Shown: positions 4,634-6,015 of the stretch, in pieces | How positions within the stretch are numbered: position 1 is the stretch's first letter | How the letters are laid out: each line of letters starts with the position of its first letter | Source: JBHJHK01 sp050330975 | Lineage (GTDB): Bacteria; Pseudomonadota; Gammaproteobacteria; Competibacterales; Competibacteraceae | Reading direction: 5' to 3' | NCBI GenBank assembly: GCA_050330975.1 | Contig: JBHJHK010000519.1 | Span: forward strand, 1 to 6,015 | Length of the DNA: 6,015 nucleotides | Program-made: the position numbers and the translations under genes | The notes under the pieces: model-generated | Database searches by the model: none | Told to the model about the DNA's origin: nothing | What the model saw: only the letters and a program-made list of their open reading frames with translations

Positions 4634-5230
4634 TCAGGAGGCGTCTTTGTCTCGCGCCCGGTGGAGGCGGTTCATGGCCTTTTGCCACTGACCCTGGAGC
4701 AGCAGTGGAAAGGCCTCTAGGGCCTCGGCCATGGCGGCGTCGATGAGGGTTTGCTCATCTCGACTGGGGCGGTGGAGGACGAAGTTGACCACCTCTTCCC
4801 GCTGTCCCGGATGGCCGATGCCGATGCGCAAGCGCCAGAAGTCGTTGCCCCCCAGGTGTTGAATGGTGTCCCGCAGGCCGTTGTGGCCCCCGTGGCCCCC
4901 ACCTCGTTTGAGGCGGATGGCCCCGGGGAGCAAGTCCAACTCGTCGTGGACCACCAAAATCGCCCCCCGGGGAATCTTATAGAATGTCGCCAGGCGGCCG
5001 ATGGCTTGGCCGCTGCGGTTCATGTAGGTCATGGGCTTGAGGAGCCACAGCTCCTGGCCCTCCAGGCGCAGCCGGCACACCTCGCCGGCGAACTTGCCAT
5101 CGCTGCGAAAGGCCCCACCACCCCGTTGGGCCAAGGCGTCCAGCCACCAAAAACCGGCGTTGTGGCGGGTGTCTCGGTACTGGGGGCCGGGATTGCCCAA
5201 GCCCACCACCAATTGGGGGGCGGTGTCCAA
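4634..5230 (-). CDS. pth: Peptidyl-tRNA hydrolase
   Basis: Pth cleaves the ester bond between peptide and tRNA in peptidyl-tRNAs that drop off ribosomes, an essential recycling step. The 198-residue product matches E. coli Pth (194) along its length. With an offset of three, the catalytic and substrate-binding residues are all present: N13 (GLGNPG), H23 (TRHNAG), N71 (TYMNRSG), D96 (VVHDELD) and N117 (GGHGGHNGL). The start is a rare TTG at 5228-5230. The frame cannot extend further because the in-frame TAA of rplY lies one codon upstream, and the next start-type codons (residues 7-9) would trim the first strand. GAGG inside the rplY end (5242-5245) lies 11 nt before the TTG. With only 3 nt after the rplY stop, translation is probably coupled to rplY. 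Confidence 0.97.
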   Translation of the reverse strand: MDTAPQLVVGLGNPGPQYRDTRHNAGFWWLDALAQRGGGAFRSDGKFAGEVCRLRLEGQELWLLKPMTYMNRSGQAIGRLATFYKIPRGAILVVHDELDLLPGAIRLKRGGGHGGHNGLRDTIQHLGGNDFWRLRIGIGHPGQREEVVNFVLHRPSRDEQTLIDAAMAEALEAFPLLLQGQWQKAMNRLHRARDKDAS

Positions 5231-5233
5231 GAA

Positions 5234-5848
5234 TTAGGCCGCCTCGTCGCTGTCTTGGTTGGCCTTGGGGCCCCCCTTGCCCTGGACGCTCACCACCGCT
5301 AGGTCGTTGGCGTGGTTGGCCAGCTCGACAAACACCACCCCCTCGGGGAGGGGGATCTGGGAGAGGTGTAGGGTCTGGCCCACCTCGAGTTCGGGGATGT
5401 CCACGGGGATAAAATCCGGCAGGGCCTGGGGCGTACACAACACCTCGGCTTCGATGAGGTGGTGACTGACGCGACCCCCCTGCTGTTTCACCCCCACCGC
5501 CGTCTCTTGGTTGAGGAAGTGGAAGGCCAAACTCACCCGCATCTGCTCCCCGGCCCGGATCCGCTGGAAGTCGGCGTGGTCTACGAGGGGTTTAAAGGGA
5601 TGGCGCTGGAGGTCCCGGAGGATCACCGACTCCACCTGGCCGTCGAGTTGCAGTTCGATGACGTGGGAGTAAAAGCCCTCTTCTTTGAGGTTGCGGACGA
5701 TCTCCCGCTGTTCGATGGTGATGGACTGGGGGGGCTTGTCGCCGCCGTAGATCACGGCGGGGACCAAACCGCGGCGACGGAGGCGGCGGCTCGCACCCTT
5801 CCCCACTTCGTCCCGCGGCCAAGCGTTGAGGGAATAACTTTGACTCAC
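5234..5848 (-). CDS. rplY: 50S ribosomal protein L25 / general stress protein Ctc
   Basis: L25 binds 5S rRNA in the large subunit; this long form (TL5/CTC type) has an additional C-terminal beta domain. The 204 residues match the length of the Pseudomonas protein. The N-terminal 5S-binding domain (about 5-92) contains GKGASRRLRRRGLVPAVIYGG (16-36) and HVIELQLDG (62-70), ending in HPFKPLVDHADF (83-94). The TL5 domain (about 99-186) has FHFLNQETAVGVKQQGG and DLAVVSV, followed by a short hydrophilic, acidic tail. The start used is GTG at 5846-5848, because GGAG (5855-5858) lies 6 nt upstream and the product then aligns with short-start L25s. An in-frame ATG at 5858-5860 adds four residues but has no Shine-Dalgarno, and another ATG at 5915-5917 adds 23. 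First gene of the rplY-pth-ychF operon. Confidence 0.95.
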   Translation of the reverse strand: MSQSYSLNAWPRDEVGKGASRRLRRRGLVPAVIYGGDKPPQSITIEQREIVRNLKEEGFYSHVIELQLDGQVESVILRDLQRHPFKPLVDHADFQRIRAGEQMRVSLAFHFLNQETAVGVKQQGGRVSHHLIEAEVLCTPQALPDFIPVDIPELEVGQTLHLSQIPLPEGVVFVELANHANDLAVVSVQGKGGPKANQDSDEAA

Positions 5849-5865
5849 TGTTGACTCCATTGACG

Positions 5866-5904
5866 AAAAAAACGCCCCGGGGGCGCCGTGGGGGCGGCCG
5901 GGGC
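5866..5904 (-). terminator. Terminator-like hairpin with U7 directly upstream of rplY (candidate attenuator)
   Basis: On the minus strand GCCCCGG (from 5904) pairs with CCGGGGC (ending at 5874), with an additional inner CCG/CGG pair set around a CCCCCA loop and a 5-nt bulge on one side. It is followed by G and seven U (5872-5866). This has the form of a strong intrinsic terminator in the rplY direction. Only 7 nt separate the U-run from the GGAG of rplY, leaving no room for a promoter. It must therefore either attenuate rplY or end an upstream transcript with substantial read-through. Confidence 0.65.
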
Positions 5905-6015
5905 CCCCGCCCAACATATGGCCCCCCCCCTGGAAACAAACGGGGGTTTACCAAAGGCAAAAGGGCAAAAAAAAGTGTGTAAAGACCGGGGGCGGCAGGG
6001 GGGGCTGGGTCACGG
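5905..6015 (-). other. rplY upstream leader, no gene recognised
   Basis: No recognisable protein end is seen here; in particular I see no Prs C-terminus, although prs is the usual upstream neighbour. On the minus strand it holds T-tracts (T8 at 5967-5974), a C5 run (5942-5946) that could pair with a G9 run (5922-5930), and an ATG at 5915-5917 just after the G9 run, in frame with rplY. A -35-like TTTACA (5979-5984) has no convincing -10 partner. Confidence 0.4.

Noticed and set aside
4593..4688. 32-residue upstream extension of YchF
   Set aside because: It overlaps the pth coding end in another frame; YchF proteins begin at the MGFKCGIVGLPNVGKS region.
4251..4691. Long plus-strand frame opposite ychF and the end of pth
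   Set aside because: Both minus-strand genes are firmly identified; open antisense frames are expected with GC-rich third positions.
5459..5854. 131-residue plus-strand frame opposite rplY
   Set aside because: Shadow of rplY codons; no recognisable motif.
1..6015. Mobile element, phage, CRISPR or defence system
   Set aside because: All genes are chromosomal housekeeping or common families; no transposase, terminal repeats, spacer array or integrase other than XerD is present, and the tRNA is not flanked by a visible attachment duplication.

Overview
This window looks like chromosomal DNA from a high-GC gammaproteobacterium. The evidence is two gene blocks with strong family matches: xerD followed by dsbC, and the minus-strand run rplY, pth, ychF, tRNA-Met, an order I remember from pseudomonads and relatives. 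DsbC and the L25/Ctc form of rplY fit this assignment. GCC, CCC, GGG and TTG codons are frequent. Nothing seen narrows the species. A persulfide-sensor type ArsR regulator would suit a sulfur-metabolising organism, but that is only a hint. There is no sign of phage, insertion sequence, CRISPR or horizontally acquired cargo.

Layout: (1) 1-459, minus: N-terminal 153 codons of mobB (molybdenum cofactor nucleotide attachment), cut by the window edge. (2) 472-1368, plus: xerD, starting only 12 nt from the divergent mobB start. (3) 1369-1483: leader and probable promoter of dsbC, with a hairpin and a 14-bp tandem duplication. (4) 1484-2182, plus: dsbC, periplasmic disulfide isomerase. (5) 2190-2627, minus: ArsR-family regulator with the cysteine pair of BigR/SqrR/YgaV and an unusual C-terminal tail; it ends 7 nt from dsbC. 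(6) 2735-3118, minus: DUF423/YgdD-type membrane protein. (7) 3119-3353: intergenic, with a candidate promoter and a G-rich inverted repeat downstream of the tRNA. (8) 3354-3430, minus: tRNA-Met(CAT) with encoded CCA, served by a strong promoter at 3458-3486. (9) 3501-5848, minus: ychF, pth and rplY, a compact translation operon transcribed rplY to pth to ychF. (10) 5849-6015: rplY leader, with a GC-rich hairpin plus U7 directly upstream of the rplY start.

Functionally, L25 (5S rRNA binding), peptidyl-tRNA hydrolase (recycling of dropped-off peptidyl-tRNA), YchF (ribosome-associated ATPase) and tRNA-Met form a translation cluster. XerD and DsbC are housekeeping neighbours in chromosome-dimer resolution and periplasmic protein folding. 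I did not find a convincing new biological system. The most interesting signals are regulatory: the terminator-like element placed immediately before rplY, a palindrome coinciding with the tRNA promoter -10, stop codons embedded in inverted repeats of three genes, and perfect short tandem duplications at the translation start regions of xerD and dsbC.
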